Source of the DNA: Candidatus Accumulibacter sp. 66-26
GTDB taxonomy: Bacteria; Pseudomonadota; Gammaproteobacteria; Burkholderiales; Rhodocyclaceae
Direction: 5' to 3'
Assembly: GCA_001897745.1 (NCBI GenBank)
Contig: MKUH01000001.1
Span: forward strand, 158,224-222,223
DNA length: 64,000 bases
Both the position numbers and the translations under genes were made by a program. Shown one piece after another: positions 1-8,591 of the stretch (position 1 is the first letter of the stretch; every line of letters begins with the position of its first letter). The notes under the pieces were generated by a model. It saw only the letters and a program-made list of their open reading frames with translations, did not search any database and was not told the DNA's origin.

Positions 1-1254
1 GTGCAGCTTGATCAACTGCTCGTCACCGGCGACGGAAATCAGGCTGACCTTGGTCCACTTCTTGGCGGCCTGGCGCAGGCGCTGCGCGAGCAGCGGATGA
101 TCCTTGCGCAGGAAGCTGCCGACCACCAGGGCGGCGTCGAGATCCTTGATCTCCGCCAGCTTCAGCCCCAGCCACGGCATACCGGCCAGCTTGCCGTCCG
201 CCGAGAAGTCGGCGCGGCGCGCACGGAAATCGACGCTACCGGAACCGAGACCGCGTGTCAGCTTTTGCAGCAGATGGAGCTCTTCGAGCGTTGCGTGCGG
301 CGCGCCCAGCGCAGCGATCGCTTCGCCGCCGTGCGTCTTGGCGACGTCCTTCAGGGCGTGCGAGACGTAGTCGAGGGCGACGTTCCATTCGACTTCGCGC
401 AGGGCGCCGTCGACGCGGATCATCGGCTTGGTCAGGCGTTCGGCGGAATTGAGCGCTTCGTAGGAGAAGCGTTCCTTGTCCGAAATCCAGCATTCATTGA
501 CGTCTTCGTTCTCGCGCGGCAGGACGCGCATGACGACGTTGTTCTTGATCTGCACCGTCAGGTTGGCGCCGACGCTGTCGTGCGGACTCACCGACTTGCG
601 CCGCGACAGCTCCCAGCTGCGCGCCGAGTAGCGGAAAGGCTTGGAGGTCAGCGCGCCGACCGGGCAAAGATCGATCATGTTGCCCGACAGTTCGGAATCG
701 ACGCTGCGGCCGACGAAGGTCTGAATCTCGGAATGCATGTTGCGGTTGGCCATGCCGAGTTCCATCACGCCGGCGATTTCCTGGCCGAAGCGGACGCAGC
801 GCGTGCAGTGGATGCAGCGCGCCATTTCCTGCATCGAGATCAGCGGACCGACTTCCTTGTGGAAGACGACGCGCTTTTCTTCCTGATAGCGCGAGGAGCT
901 GCCGCCGTAGCCGACCGCCAGATCCTGCAACTGGCATTCGCCGCCTTGATCGCAGATCGGGCAGTCGAGCGGGTGGTTGATCAGCAGGAACTCCATCACC
1001 CCTTTCTGCGCCTTGACGGCCAGTTCGGAGTGCGTGAACACCTTCATGCCGTTGGTCACCGGCGTGGCGCAGGCGGGCAGCGGCTTCGGCGCCTTCTCGA
1101 CCTGCACCAGACACATGCGGCAGTTGGCGGCGATCGAGAGCTTCTTGTGGTAGCAGAAGTGCGGGATGTAGGTACCGAGTTGCTGGGCGGCATCCATGAT
1201 GGTGCTGCCGTCCGGTACCTGCGCCTGCTTACCGTCGATTTCGATTTCCAGCAT
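1..1254 (-). CDS. nuoG: NADH-quinone oxidoreductase subunit G (partial, 3' end outside window)
   Basis: Iron-sulfur subunit of the peripheral arm of respiratory complex I, passing electrons from NADH/FMN toward quinone on the cytoplasmic side of the membrane. The frame is open from the ATG at 1254 to the window edge, giving 418 residues without a stop. Near the N-terminus Cys34, Cys45, Cys48 and Cys62 form the plant-ferredoxin [2Fe-2S] site. They are followed by the His94-x3-Cys98-x2-Cys101-x5-Cys107 pattern and by a CIHCTRC motif with a later LCPVGAL cysteine for [4Fe-4S] clusters, as is standard in NuoG. The C-terminal part of the molybdopterin-oxidoreductase-like domain lies beyond base 1. 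It follows nuoF after 9 bases in the nuo operon. Confidence 0.96.
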   Translation of the reverse strand, partial: MLEIEIDGKQAQVPDGSTIMDAAQQLGTYIPHFCYHKKLSIAANCRMCLVQVEKAPKPLPACATPVTNGMKVFTHSELAVKAQKGVMEFLLINHPLDCPICDQGGECQLQDLAVGYGGSSSRYQEEKRVVFHKEVGPLISMQEMARCIHCTRCVRFGQEIAGVMELGMANRNMHSEIQTFVGRSVDSELSGNMIDLCPVGALTSKPFRYSARSWELSRRKSVSPHDSVGANLTVQIKNNVVMRVLPRENEDVNECWISDKERFSYEALNSAERLTKPMIRVDGALREVEWNVALDYVSHALKDVAKTHGGEAIAALGAPHATLEELHLLQKLTRGLGSGSVDFRARRADFSADGKLAGMPWLGLKLAEIKDLDAALVVGSFLRKDHPLLAQRLRQAAKKWTKVSLISVAGDEQLIKLH

Positions 1255-1263
1255 ATCTAAACC

Positions 1264-2592
1264 TTAAGCCTTGGCCGTGAAGAAGCCGCTACCGGCGCGT
1301 TGCACGTCGACCGGAACGAGGCACTTCTTGTGTTCGATGTGGTACGCGAATTCGTCGCGGAAATGCTTGATGAAGCTCTGCACCGGCATCGATGCGGCGT
1401 CGCCGAGGGCGCAGATGGTGCGCCCCATAATGTTGGTCGTGACGCTGCCGAGCAGGTCCAGATCGTCGGGACGTCCGAGACCGTTCTCGATGCGGTGTAC
1501 CACCTTATACAGCCAGTTCGTCCCTTCGCGGCACGGCGTGCATTGACCGCAGGACTCTTCGTAGTAGAAAAAGGACAGACGTTCGAGCGCCTTGACCATG
1601 CAGGTCGTTTCGTCCATCACGATGACGGCGCCGGAACCGAGCATCGAGCCGGCCTTGCTGATGGCATCGTAGTCCATCGTGCAATCCATCATGACGTCGC
1701 CAGGAATCACCGGCGACGACGAGCCGCCAGGGATGCACCCCTTGAGCTTGCGCCCGCCGCGCATGCCGCCGGCCATTTCGAGCAGGGTCGAGAACGGCGT
1801 GCCAAGCGGAATTTCGTAGTTGCCGGGGCGATTGACGTGGCCCGAGATCGAGAACAGCTTGGTGCCGCCGTTGTTCGCCTTGCCGGCTTCGAGGAAGGCT
1901 TCGCCGCCCATGTTCATAATGAACGGAATGGCGCCGAAGGTCTCGGTGTTGTTGATCGTCGTCGGCTTGCCGTAAAGGCCGAAGCTTGCGGGGAACGGCG
2001 GCTTGAAGCGCGGCTGCCCCTTCTTGCCTTCGATCGACTCGAGCAGCGCGGTTTCCTCGCCGCAGATGTATGCGCCGTAGCCGTGGTGCGCGAAGAGCTC
2101 GAAACTGAAATCGCTGCCGAGAATCTTCTGGCCGATGAAACCCGCGGCGCGGGCCTCGTCCAGCGCTTCCTCGAAGCGCGTATAGATTTCCCAGACTTCG
2201 CCGTGAATGTAGTTGTAGCCGCGCGTCGCCCCCATCGCGAAGGCAGCGATGGCCATGCCCTCGATCACCGAATGCGGGTTGTAGCGAAGGATGTCGCGGT
2301 CCTTGAAGGTACCCGGCTCGCCTTCGTCCGAGTTGCAGACGATGTACTTGTCGCCGGGAAAGGAGCGCGGCATGAAGGACCATTTGAGGCCGGTCGGAAA
2401 GCCGGCGCCGCCGCGGCCGCGCAGGACGGATTTCTTGACCTCGTTGATGACCTGTTCCTGGGTCATCTGCTCGCTGATGATGCGCTTCAGGGCGGAATAG
2501 CCGCCGCGATTGACGTAATCCTGCAAACGCCAGGCGTTGTCGCCGTCCAGCCCCGCCGAGAGCAGCGGATTGATCGCTCCGAGAATCGCCAT
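1264..2592 (-). CDS. nuoF: NADH-quinone oxidoreductase subunit F
   Basis: NADH- and FMN-binding subunit of complex I, where NADH is oxidised. The protein is 442 aa with the usual family length. The glycine-rich nucleotide/FMN motif [13 protein letters not shown] lies at residues 59-71. The [4Fe-4S] N3 ligands are Cys348, Cys351 and Cys354 (ESCGQCTPC) plus Cys394. The ATG at 2592 is chosen because it matches the family N-terminus (MAILG) and overlaps the nuoE stop by one base (TAATG), so translation is probably coupled. The frame runs 18 codons further upstream, but that stretch lies inside nuoE and is not family-like. Confidence 0.97.
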   Translation of the reverse strand: MAILGAINPLLSAGLDGDNAWRLQDYVNRGGYSALKRIISEQMTQEQVINEVKKSVLRGRGGAGFPTGLKWSFMPRSFPGDKYIVCNSDEGEPGTFKDRDILRYNPHSVIEGMAIAAFAMGATRGYNYIHGEVWEIYTRFEEALDEARAAGFIGQKILGSDFSFELFAHHGYGAYICGEETALLESIEGKKGQPRFKPPFPASFGLYGKPTTINNTETFGAIPFIMNMGGEAFLEAGKANNGGTKLFSISGHVNRPGNYEIPLGTPFSTLLEMAGGMRGGRKLKGCIPGGSSSPVIPGDVMMDCTMDYDAISKAGSMLGSGAVIVMDETTCMVKALERLSFFYYEESCGQCTPCREGTNWLYKVVHRIENGLGRPDDLDLLGSVTTNIMGRTICALGDAASMPVQSFIKHFRDEFAYHIEHKKCLVPVDVQRAGSGFFTAKA

Positions 2593-3065
2593 TATTCGAG
2601 CTCCGCCAGCAGTTTGTCGATTTGCTCGGGATTCATCCAGCTGCACATGCGGCGGTTATTCACCAGCATCACCGGCGCGTCGCCGCAGGCGCCCATGCAC
2701 TCGCCTTCCTTGAGCGTGATCTTGCCGTCCGGCGTCGTCTCGTTGTAACCGATGCCGAGCTTTTCCTGGAGGTATTCGCCGGCATTGACGCCGCCGGTCA
2801 GCATGCACGGCAGGTTGGTGCACACCGTCAGCTTGTACTTGCCGACCGGTTTCAGATCGTACATGTTGTAGAAGCTAGCCACCTCGTAGGCGGCGATCGG
2901 CGGCATGCCGAGATAGTCGGCGACGAATTCGATGGCTTCGCTGGGAAGCCAGCCTTTTTCTTCCTGGGCGATCGCCAGACAAGCCATCACCGCCGACTGC
3001 TTCTGGTCGGCGGGATACTTGGCGATCTCGCGGTCGAGTCTCTTGAGGGATTCTGGAGTCAGCAT
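2592..3065 (-). CDS. nuoE: NADH-quinone oxidoreductase subunit E
   Basis: Thioredoxin-fold [2Fe-2S] subunit of complex I (157 aa), which with NuoF and NuoG forms the NADH dehydrogenase module. The four cluster ligands are visible as Cys82 and Cys87 (CTNLPC) and Cys123 and Cys127 (CMGAC). Its ATG shares one base with the nuoD stop (TGATG) and its stop shares one base with the nuoF start, so the gene is locked into the nuo operon by coupled junctions on both sides. Confidence 0.97.
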   Translation of the reverse strand: MLTPESLKRLDREIAKYPADQKQSAVMACLAIAQEEKGWLPSEAIEFVADYLGMPPIAAYEVASFYNMYDLKPVGKYKLTVCTNLPCMLTGGVNAGEYLQEKLGIGYNETTPDGKITLKEGECMGACGDAPVMLVNNRRMCSWMNPEQIDKLLAELE

Positions 3066-4318
3066 CAGCGGTCAATCTCGCCAAAAACAATGTCCTGCGA
3101 ACCAATGATCGTCACCACGTCGGCCAGCATGTGGCCGCGCGCCATTTCGTCCATCGCGGAAAGGTGCACGTACCCGGGGGCACGAATCTTCATGCGGTAC
3201 GGCTTGTTCGCGCCGTCGGAAACGAGATAGAGGCCGAACTCGCCCTTCGGGTGCTCGATCGCCGCGTAAGCCTCGCCTTCCGGCACGTGAATGCCTTCGG
3301 TACACAGCTTGAAGTGGTGGATCAGCTCTTCCATGTTGGACTTCATGTCCTCACGGGCGGGCGGCGCCACCTTGTGGTTGTCGGTGATGACCGGCCCGGG
3401 GTTCTTGCGCAGCCAATCGATGCACTGCTTGATCAGACGATTGGACTGACGCATCTCTTCCATGCGGACGAGATAGCGGTCATAGGAATCGCCGGTCACG
3501 CCGACTGGAATGTCGAAATCGAGGCGGTCGTACACTTCGTAGGGCTGCTTCTTGCGCAGATCCCAGGCGATACCCGATCCGCGCAGCATGGCGCCGGAGA
3601 AGCCGAGCTGCAGCGCACGCTCAGGCGAAACGATGCCGACGTCGACCAGACGCTGCTTCCAGATACGGTTGTCGGTAAGCAGGGTCTCGTATTCGTCGAG
3701 CAGCTTCGGGAAACGCGCGACGAAATCGTCAAGGAAGTCGAGCAGCGAACCGCCGCGCGCCTCGTTGATCGCCTTGACCTCGGCCGCGCTCTTCCACTTG
3801 GAGCCCTGGAACTGCGGCATGTGATCGGGCAGGTCGCGATAGACGCCGCCCGGGCGATAGTAGGCGGCGTGCATGCGCGCGCCGGAGACCGCCTCGTAGG
3901 CGTCGACCAGATCCTCGCGCTCGCGGAAGGTGTACAGCACCATGGTCATGGCGCCGACGTCGAGACCGTGGCAACCGATCCACAACAGGTGGTTCAGGAT
4001 GCGGGTGATCTCGTCGAACATGACGCGGATGTATTGCGCGCGGACCGGCACCTCGATGCCGAGCAGCTTCTCGATGGCCAGACAGTAGGCGTGCTCGTTG
4101 CACATCATCGAGACGTAGTCGAGACGGTCCATGTAAGGAACCGACTGGACCCAGGTCTTCTGTTCGGCAAGTTTTTCGGTACCGCGGTGCAGCAGGCCGA
4201 TGTGCGGATCGGCACGCATCACGACCTCGCCGTCCAGCTCGAGCACCATGCGCAACACACCGTGCGCGGCCGGGTGCTGCGGGCCGAAGTTGAGGGTGAA
4301 ATTACGAATTTCAGCCAT
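3065..4318 (-). CDS. nuoD: NADH-quinone oxidoreductase subunit D
   Basis: 49-kDa-type subunit of complex I (417 aa), related to the large subunit of [NiFe] hydrogenases. With NuoB it forms the quinone reduction site at the base of the peripheral arm. The N-terminal segment has the family signature [12 protein letters not shown] and the [12 protein letters not shown] motif near residues 40-52. The C-terminus ends DIVFGEIDR as in other NuoD proteins. The gene is separate from nuoC here, not fused as in E. coli, and overlaps the nuoC 3' end by 8 bases. Confidence 0.97.
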   Translation of the reverse strand: MAEIRNFTLNFGPQHPAAHGVLRMVLELDGEVVMRADPHIGLLHRGTEKLAEQKTWVQSVPYMDRLDYVSMMCNEHAYCLAIEKLLGIEVPVRAQYIRVMFDEITRILNHLLWIGCHGLDVGAMTMVLYTFREREDLVDAYEAVSGARMHAAYYRPGGVYRDLPDHMPQFQGSKWKSAAEVKAINEARGGSLLDFLDDFVARFPKLLDEYETLLTDNRIWKQRLVDVGIVSPERALQLGFSGAMLRGSGIAWDLRKKQPYEVYDRLDFDIPVGVTGDSYDRYLVRMEEMRQSNRLIKQCIDWLRKNPGPVITDNHKVAPPAREDMKSNMEELIHHFKLCTEGIHVPEGEAYAAIEHPKGEFGLYLVSDGANKPYRMKIRAPGYVHLSAMDEMARGHMLADVVTIIGSQDIVFGEIDR

Positions 4319-4916
4319 TCTCGACGTCCCCGTAGGTCTCTTCGCGAACGATCCGCGGCGTCACTTCGCGCGGCTCGATGGTCACGGGTTGATAAATCAC
4401 ACGCTGCTGATCGGGGTCGTAGCGCATCTCGACGTAACCGGAAATCGGGAAATCCTTACGGAACGGATGCCCGATGAAACCGTAGTCGGTGAGGATGCGA
4501 CGCAGGTCGTTGTGACCGGGGAAGACGATACCGAACAGATCGAACGCCTCGCGCTCGAACCAGTTTGCGGAATTCCAGATCTCGGTCACCGAGGGAACGG
4601 CGGGGAAATCGTCTTCCGGCGCGAAGCAACGAACGCGAATCCGCCAGTTGTTGGCGATCGAAAGCAGATGACTCACGGCGGCAAAACGCTTGCCCTGCCG
4701 CTCGGAATTTCCATAGGTCGAGTAGTCGATACCACAAAGATCGATCAACTCTTCGAACTGCAACTCCGGCTCATCCCGGAGAGTCTTCATCGCGGCGAGG
4801 TAGTCGGCTGCATCGACTTCGATGGTGACCTCGCCGAGCGCGGTCTTCAGGGACTTGATTCGCTCGCCGAGATGTTTTTGCAGGTTCTGGCTAAGCGTTT
4901 CCAGCTTGGCGGACAT
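4311..4916 (-). CDS. nuoC: NADH-quinone oxidoreductase subunit C
   Basis: 30-kDa-type subunit of the complex I peripheral arm (201 aa), located in the quinone-module part with NuoD and NuoB. The C-terminal half contains the family signature ending ERE-x2-DLFGI-x-F-x-GH, visible as [17 protein letters not shown], followed by RRILTDYGF. The gene lies 18 bases after nuoB and overlaps nuoD by 8 bases. The length is normal for unfused NuoC of betaproteobacteria. Confidence 0.96.
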   Translation of the reverse strand: MSAKLETLSQNLQKHLGERIKSLKTALGEVTIEVDAADYLAAMKTLRDEPELQFEELIDLCGIDYSTYGNSERQGKRFAAVSHLLSIANNWRIRVRCFAPEDDFPAVPSVTEIWNSANWFEREAFDLFGIVFPGHNDLRRILTDYGFIGHPFRKDFPISGYVEMRYDPDQQRVIYQPVTIEPREVTPRIVREETYGDVENG

Positions 4917-4934
4917 GACGAACTCTCGGTTGGT

Positions 4935-5411
4935 TTAGCGGGCGATGGTGCTGGTACGACGAATCTTGTTCTGCAGCTGGATCAGCCCGTAAATCAGAGC
5001 CTCCGCCGTCGGCGGACAACCGGGAACATAGATATCGACGGGAACGATGCGATCGCAGCCGCGAACCACCGCATAGGAATAGTGGTAATAACCGCCACCG
5101 TTGGCGCAGGAGCCCATCGAGATGACCCAGCGCGGCTCGGCCATCTGGTCGTAAACCTTGCGCAAGGCCGGCGCCATCTTGTTGGTCAATGTGCCGGCGA
5201 CGATCATCACGTCCGACTGACGCGGACTCGGACGAAAAACGATGCCGAAACGGTCCAGGTCGTAGCGCGAACAGCCGGCATGGATCATTTCGACCGCACA
5301 ACAGGCCAGACCGAAGGTCATCGGCCACATCGAACCGGTCCGCACGTAATTGATCAGCTTGTCGGCCGTCGTCGTAACGAAGCCTTCTTGGAGAACGCCC
5401 TCAATACCCAT
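4935..5411 (-). CDS. nuoB: NADH-quinone oxidoreductase subunit B
   Basis: PSST-type subunit of complex I (158 aa), carrying the terminal [4Fe-4S] cluster N2 that reduces quinone. All four expected ligands are present: the tandem Cys37-Cys38 (ACCAVEM), Cys102 (GSCANGG) and Cys132 (VPGCPP). The gene begins 3 bases after the nuoA stop, typical of a tightly packed nuo operon. Confidence 0.97.
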   Translation of the reverse strand: MGIEGVLQEGFVTTTADKLINYVRTGSMWPMTFGLACCAVEMIHAGCSRYDLDRFGIVFRPSPRQSDVMIVAGTLTNKMAPALRKVYDQMAEPRWVISMGSCANGGGYYHYSYAVVRGCDRIVPVDIYVPGCPPTAEALIYGLIQLQNKIRRTSTIAR

Positions 5412-5414
5412 CGC

Positions 5415-5789
5415 TCACTCCCACTCGAGCGCGCCCTTGGCCCAGGCATAGACGTACCCAATGACCAGAATCGCGATGAAAATCAGCATTTCGATGAACC
5501 CGAACCACCGAATCGATTCGGTGCCGACAATTTCCTTGAAAATCGTCGCCCACGGGACGAGAAACGCAATTTCGAGATCGAAAAGAATGAAGATGATGGC
5601 GATCAGGTAATACCGCACATCGAACTTCATGCGGGCATCTTCAAAAGCCTCGAAGCCGCATTCGTAAGGGGAGAGCTTTTCGCTGTCGGGACGGCTGGGG
5701 GCAAGAACCCAACCAAGGAGAACCGGAAGAACACCAAATGCGATGCCAACCAGAACGAAGACAAATACCGGGAAATAATTTTCCAGCAT
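5415..5789 (-). CDS. nuoA: NADH-quinone oxidoreductase subunit A
   Basis: Small membrane subunit of complex I (124 aa) at the junction of the membrane and peripheral arms. Three hydrophobic helices are visible at about residues 6-28, 60-82 and 92-114. The loop after helix 1 carries the conserved YECGFE motif ([12 protein letters not shown]). It is the first protein gene of the nuo operon, 58 bases after the 3' end of tRNA-Leu, so it is probably cotranscribed from the tpiA promoter region. Confidence 0.96.
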   Translation of the reverse strand: MLENYFPVFVFVLVGIAFGVLPVLLGWVLAPSRPDSEKLSPYECGFEAFEDARMKFDVRYYLIAIIFILFDLEIAFLVPWATIFKEIVGTESIRWFGFIEMLIFIAILVIGYVYAWAKGALEWE

Positions 5790-5847
5790 GATCCGCCGCG
5801 CTATCGCTGTATTTCAGATCAGAGCCACCCCTCAGGACAACTCCACT

Positions 5848-5932
5848 TGGTGCCGACGATGAGACTCGAACTCATACGACCGAAGTCACTACCCCCTCAA
5901 GATAGCGTGTCTACCAATTTCACCACGTCGGC
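5848..5932 (-). tRNA. tRNA-Leu (anticodon GAG)
   Basis: An 85-base cloverleaf with encoded CCA. The acceptor stem pairs GCCGACG with CGTCGGC, then discriminator A and CCA. The anticodon stem is CTATC/GGTAG with loop TTGAGGG, giving anticodon GAG (leucine CUC/CUU). A long variable arm (about TAGTGACTTCGGTCG) marks a class II tRNA, as expected for leucine, and the T loop is TTCGAGT. It sits between secG and nuoA and is probably processed from the tpiA-secG-nuo transcript, an arrangement common in betaproteobacteria. Confidence 0.96.
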
Positions 5933-5995
5933 ACTACTACAGACAAAAGCGAGAAAAATGAGGAATAAAGCTTTCCCACCCTTGCTTATACCTAG

Positions 5996-6367
5996 TTACC
6001 TAGGAATATTCTTAGCCTGAGATCCCGGATCCGCAGAATTTGCACCTGCTTCAGACCCCGCCGTTACCGGCACCGGAACAGTCTGCGATTGTACTGCATC
6101 CTGCATCACGCCGCCAGTAGTTTTTGGTTTATTTGAAGCAATAAATGCAAGTGCGAGGCTAGTTGCGAAAAACACCGCCGCCAAGACAGCCGTACTGCGA
6201 CTCAGAAAGTTCGCCGAGCCAGTGGCTCCAAACAAACTACCGGAAGCGCCACTACCGAAAGCAGCCCCCATATCCGCACCTTTACCGTGCTGAACGAGCA
6301 CCAGACCGATCACGCCAAGCGCGGCCAGAATATGAACCGCCAACACCACCGAAAACAAATAGCCCAT
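5996..6367 (-). CDS. secG: Preprotein translocase subunit SecG
   Basis: Small membrane partner of SecYE that assists SecA-driven protein export. It is 123 aa with two hydrophobic helices, at about residues 3-25 and 55-77, separated by the glycine-rich cytoplasmic loop GKGADMGAAFGSGASGSLFG typical of SecG. The C-terminal tail is a low-complexity polar extension, longer than in E. coli SecG but common in betaproteobacteria. It lies 9 bases after tpiA, the usual order. Confidence 0.95.
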   Translation of the reverse strand: MGYLFSVVLAVHILAALGVIGLVLVQHGKGADMGAAFGSGASGSLFGATGSANFLSRSTAVLAAVFFATSLALAFIASNKPKTTGGVMQDAVQSQTVPVPVTAGSEAGANSADPGSQAKNIPR

Positions 6368-6376
6368 ATCGCCTCT

Positions 6377-7135
6377 TTATCGACCTGCCATCCGGCAAAT
6401 CTCTAGAAAATCATCAACCACCAAGGACGCCCCTCCGACCAAAGCACCGTCGATATCGGGCATCGCAAACAACTCCGCGGCTCCGCGAGGCTTAACGCTC
6501 CCGCCGTAAATCACCCGCAAGCCGGCCGCCACTTTTTCGTCCAAGGAAGCAAATTTCGCACGAATCGCCGCATGCACCTCCTGCGCCTGCCCGGGCGACG
6601 CTGCGCGCCCGGTCCCGATGGCCCAAACCGGCTCGTAAGCCACCACCGCACCAGCAAACGCCGCCACCCCCACGCGCCGCTCGACCACATCCAACTGCGC
6701 CGCAACAACCTGCAGAGTTTCGCCCGCATCCCGCTGCGCCAAGGTCTCGCCGACACACAAGATGGGACCCAAACCCGACGCCAGCGCGGAAGCGAACTTC
6801 TCGGCAACCACGGAGTCCGTCTCGCCGTACATTGCACGCCGCTCGGAATGCCCGACGATCACATAGCGACAGCCAAAATCACCGAGCATTGCGGCGCTGA
6901 CCTCGCCGGTATAGGCACCTTCGGCATGCTCGCTGACGTTCTGCGCCCCCCAGCCCAAAAGCGTTCCGGCCAACGCGACCCGAACCTGCTCCAGATAGGG
7001 ATACGGAACACAAACCGCCGCCTCGACCGAACTGAGACAAGTTCCCGCACCATTCACCACTCCCTGGAGAAGCTGCTGGTTAAACGACAACCCGCCGTGC
7101 ATTTTCCAGTTTCCGACCACGAGTTGACGACGCAC
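6377..7135 (-). CDS. tpiA: Triosephosphate isomerase
   Basis: Cytoplasmic glycolytic/gluconeogenic enzyme interconverting dihydroxyacetone phosphate and glyceraldehyde 3-phosphate. It is 252 aa from the GTG at 7135, which gives the family N-terminus VRRQLVVGNWKMHG; Asn9 and Lys11 are the substrate-binding residues. The catalytic histidine is in VIVGHSERR and the catalytic glutamate in AYEPVWAIGTG; loop 6 is present. A TTG further upstream would add nine non-conserved residues and lies at the -10 region of the promoter, so it was rejected. Confidence 0.96.
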   Translation of the reverse strand: MRRQLVVGNWKMHGGLSFNQQLLQGVVNGAGTCLSSVEAAVCVPYPYLEQVRVALAGTLLGWGAQNVSEHAEGAYTGEVSAAMLGDFGCRYVIVGHSERRAMYGETDSVVAEKFASALASGLGPILCVGETLAQRDAGETLQVVAAQLDVVERRVGVAAFAGAVVAYEPVWAIGTGRAASPGQAQEVHAAIRAKFASLDEKVAAGLRVIYGGSVKPRGAAELFAMPDIDGALVGGASLVVDDFLEICRMAGR

Positions 7136-7487
7136 TTGTGAGCCCCGTGAAAAACCTATCAATTATAGCCAGACCCGCCCATTACGGTCAATACGCAGGA
7201 GTCGAACCCGCTTCCGCACGAGCTTGCCCCAGCCCGCAGCCGCGAGGAGTCCACGCAAAACCCACTCTTGATGTTCGGCGACGGCTGCCACAAAGGAGGA
7301 AGGAAAAGAAAACGCCCGCGCAAACCTCACCAAACATCAAAAAGAGGCACTAGGCTAAAGTTCATCTGGCGGCACTACCGAAAATCGGCGAAACGGGGTA
7401 CCATTGCAAGCTGACTGACGTGCACGCCAGTCAGGTCGGCGAACACCGACTGCCAGACATAATTCTCTATCGATAAGGGATCTCCAA
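7136..7487. other. 352-base intergenic region between divergent tpiA and a small lipoprotein gene
   Basis: No credible coding sequence was found. The tpiA end holds the promoter described separately. The lipoprotein end holds a perfect inverted repeat CTGACTG (7411-7417) / CAGTCAG (7428-7434) with a 10-base spacer, immediately followed by a hairpin GTCGG (7435-7439) / CCGAC (7446-7450) with a 6-base loop. These lie 38-77 bases upstream of the lipoprotein ATG and may be an operator or a structured 5' leader. The part from 7220 to 7400 shows nothing recognisable. Confidence 0.5.
7162..7191 (-). promoter_or_regulatory. Sigma70 promoter upstream of tpiA
   Basis: On the minus strand, TTGACC (7186-7191) is followed after 18 bases by a perfect TATAAT (7162-7167). 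The predicted transcription start near 7155 leaves about 20 bases of leader before the tpiA GTG. This is the only strong promoter seen ahead of tpiA-secG-tRNA-Leu-nuo. Confidence 0.75.
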
Positions 7488-7736
7488 ATGAAAAACTCTC
7501 TCCTCGTTGCTGCTCTGATCGCTCTCGCCGTTTCCGCTTGCGGCAAGAAAGAAGAAGCTCCGGCTGCCGCCCCGGCTCCGGCCCCCGTTGCTGCTCCGGC
7601 TCCTGCTGAAGCCGCCCCGGCCCCGGCCGCTCCCGCCGAAGCCGCTGCTCCGGCCGCTGGCGACGCTGCCAAGCCCGCTGAAGCCGCCGCTCCGGCCGCT
7701 GCCGACGCTGCCAAGCCCGCCGAAGCCGCCAAGTAA
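7488..7736 (+). CDS. Small Ala/Pro-rich lipoprotein, unknown function
   Basis: An 82-aa protein of unrecognised function. Residues 1-18 form a lipoprotein signal peptide ending in a lipobox (AVSAC, lipidated Cys18), so it should be exported and lipid-anchored. Everything after GKKEE is low-complexity Ala/Pro/Glu with two tandem copies of a 14-residue unit (EAAAPAAxDAAKPA). This composition suggests an extended, unstructured periplasmic linker or spacer, as in other short Ala/Pro lipoproteins, but that is inference. An AAGGGA ribosome-binding site precedes the ATG, and a strong terminator follows 18 bases after the stop, so it is monocistronic. The codons are very GC-rich but in register. Confidence 0.8.
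   Translation: MKNSLLVAALIALAVSACGKKEEAPAAAPAPAPVAAPAPAEAAPAPAAPAEAAAPAAGDAAKPAEAAAPAAADAAKPAEAAK
7638..7721 (+). repeat. 42-base tandem duplication inside the lipoprotein gene
   Basis: Two adjacent 42-base copies (7638-7679 and 7680-7721), each encoding 14 residues EAAAPAAxDAAKPA, differ at only about four positions. A partial third copy follows to the end of the gene. In-frame repeats of this kind can change copy number by slippage. Confidence 0.85.
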
Positions 7737-7754
7737 TAGCGCTCAGCTGCAATG

Positions 7755-7783
7755 AAAAGCCAGCCTTCGGGCTGGCTTTTTTT
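7755..7783. terminator. Intrinsic terminator after the lipoprotein gene
   Basis: A perfect GCCAGCC (7759-7765) / GGCTGGC (7770-7776) stem with TTCG tetraloop, flanked by AAAA and a run of seven T. It lies between convergent genes (lipoprotein on plus, hydrolase on minus) and could act in both directions. Confidence 0.92.
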
Positions 7784-7823
7784 ATTTCAGACGAGGTGAC
7801 AAGGACTGCGTGAGACAAGCCCC

Positions 7824-8591
7824 CTACAAAAGCTCACGCCAGGAAAAGCCGCTCTCCTGCCCTGCGACGCCAATCCAGCGCTCCGCACAACCGAGCGCGG
7901 ACGCCAGAGCGTGCACGGCCAATCCGGGGCGATTGTTCTGCTCGCTCAGGTGTGCGGCGATGACATGCTGCAGCCGCCCGAGGTCAAGCTCGAGAAGGAG
8001 CGATGCGGCAGTTTCGTTGTCGAGATGCCCGAGGCGACCGGAAATTCTCCGCTTGAGCGGCAGCGGATAGGAAGACTTCGCGAGCATTTCGCGGTCGTGG
8101 TTGCACTCGAGGACCAATGCATCGCAAGCCCGCAGCACGCTGGCGATATGAGGAGTCAGGGAACCGGTGTCGGTCAACACACCGAGATGGTGCCGGCCAT
8201 CGAAAAAGACGTACTGGACCGGCTCGCGTGCATCGTGCGGCACGGGAAAAGGCTGCACTTCGATTCCGCCGACGGGAAATGCGGCATGGCTGTCGATGAT
8301 GCGGATGTCGGGTAACGAGGCTTTGCCCTGCGGCGCAGCGGCAAAAGTACCGTGCGTGAGGTAGACCGGCAGCGCATAGCGTCTCGCCAGCCCAAAGACG
8401 CCGTTGATGTGGTCGCTGTGCTCGTGCGTCACCAGAATCCCCGACAACTGCTCGGGGCACAACGCGAGTCGCTCCAACCGTTCGAGCACCGCCCGCGTCG
8501 AAAATCCGCAGTCTAGCAGCAGCTTCGTATCGCCGGCATCGACAACCAGGGCATTGCCCCGGCTGCCGCTGCCGAGCGAGGCGAAGCGCAT
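7824..8591 (-). CDS. MBL-fold metallohydrolase (YycJ/WalJ-like)
   Basis: A 255-aa metallo-beta-lactamase-fold protein. The N-terminus MRFASLGSGSRGNALVV and the zinc motif THEHSDH at about residues 54-60 match the YycJ/WalJ-type family of DNA-processing or nuclease-like hydrolases; further metal-site residues are in SHAAFPVGG, DTGSL and ECNHD. The exact substrate is unknown. It is the third gene of a dapA-bamC-hydrolase unit, and its ATG shares one base with the bamC stop (TAATG). This neighbour order recurs in betaproteobacteria (from memory). Confidence 0.88.
   Translation of the reverse strand: MRFASLGSGSRGNALVVDAGDTKLLLDCGFSTRAVLERLERLALCPEQLSGILVTHEHSDHINGVFGLARRYALPVYLTHGTFAAAPQGKASLPDIRIIDSHAAFPVGGIEVQPFPVPHDAREPVQYVFFDGRHHLGVLTDTGSLTPHIASVLRACDALVLECNHDREMLAKSSYPLPLKRRISGRLGHLDNETAASLLLELDLGRLQHVIAAHLSEQNNRPGLAVHALASALGCAERWIGVAGQESGFSWRELL

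Noticed and set aside
1300..2748. Long open frames opposite real genes, for example on the plus strand across nuoF/nuoE, and similar frames opposite pheT, rpsA and gyrA.
   Set aside because: They are antisense shadows expected in GC-rich coding DNA; their translations are Arg/Ala/His-rich and family-less, while the opposite strand encodes complete conserved proteins.
7186..7217. A T-arm-like sequence (GCGGG-TTCGACT-CCTGC on the minus strand) suggesting a tRNA or tmRNA end upstream of tpiA.
   Set aside because: No matching acceptor or anticodon arm could be built, no CCA follows, and the downstream part overlaps the tpiA promoter.
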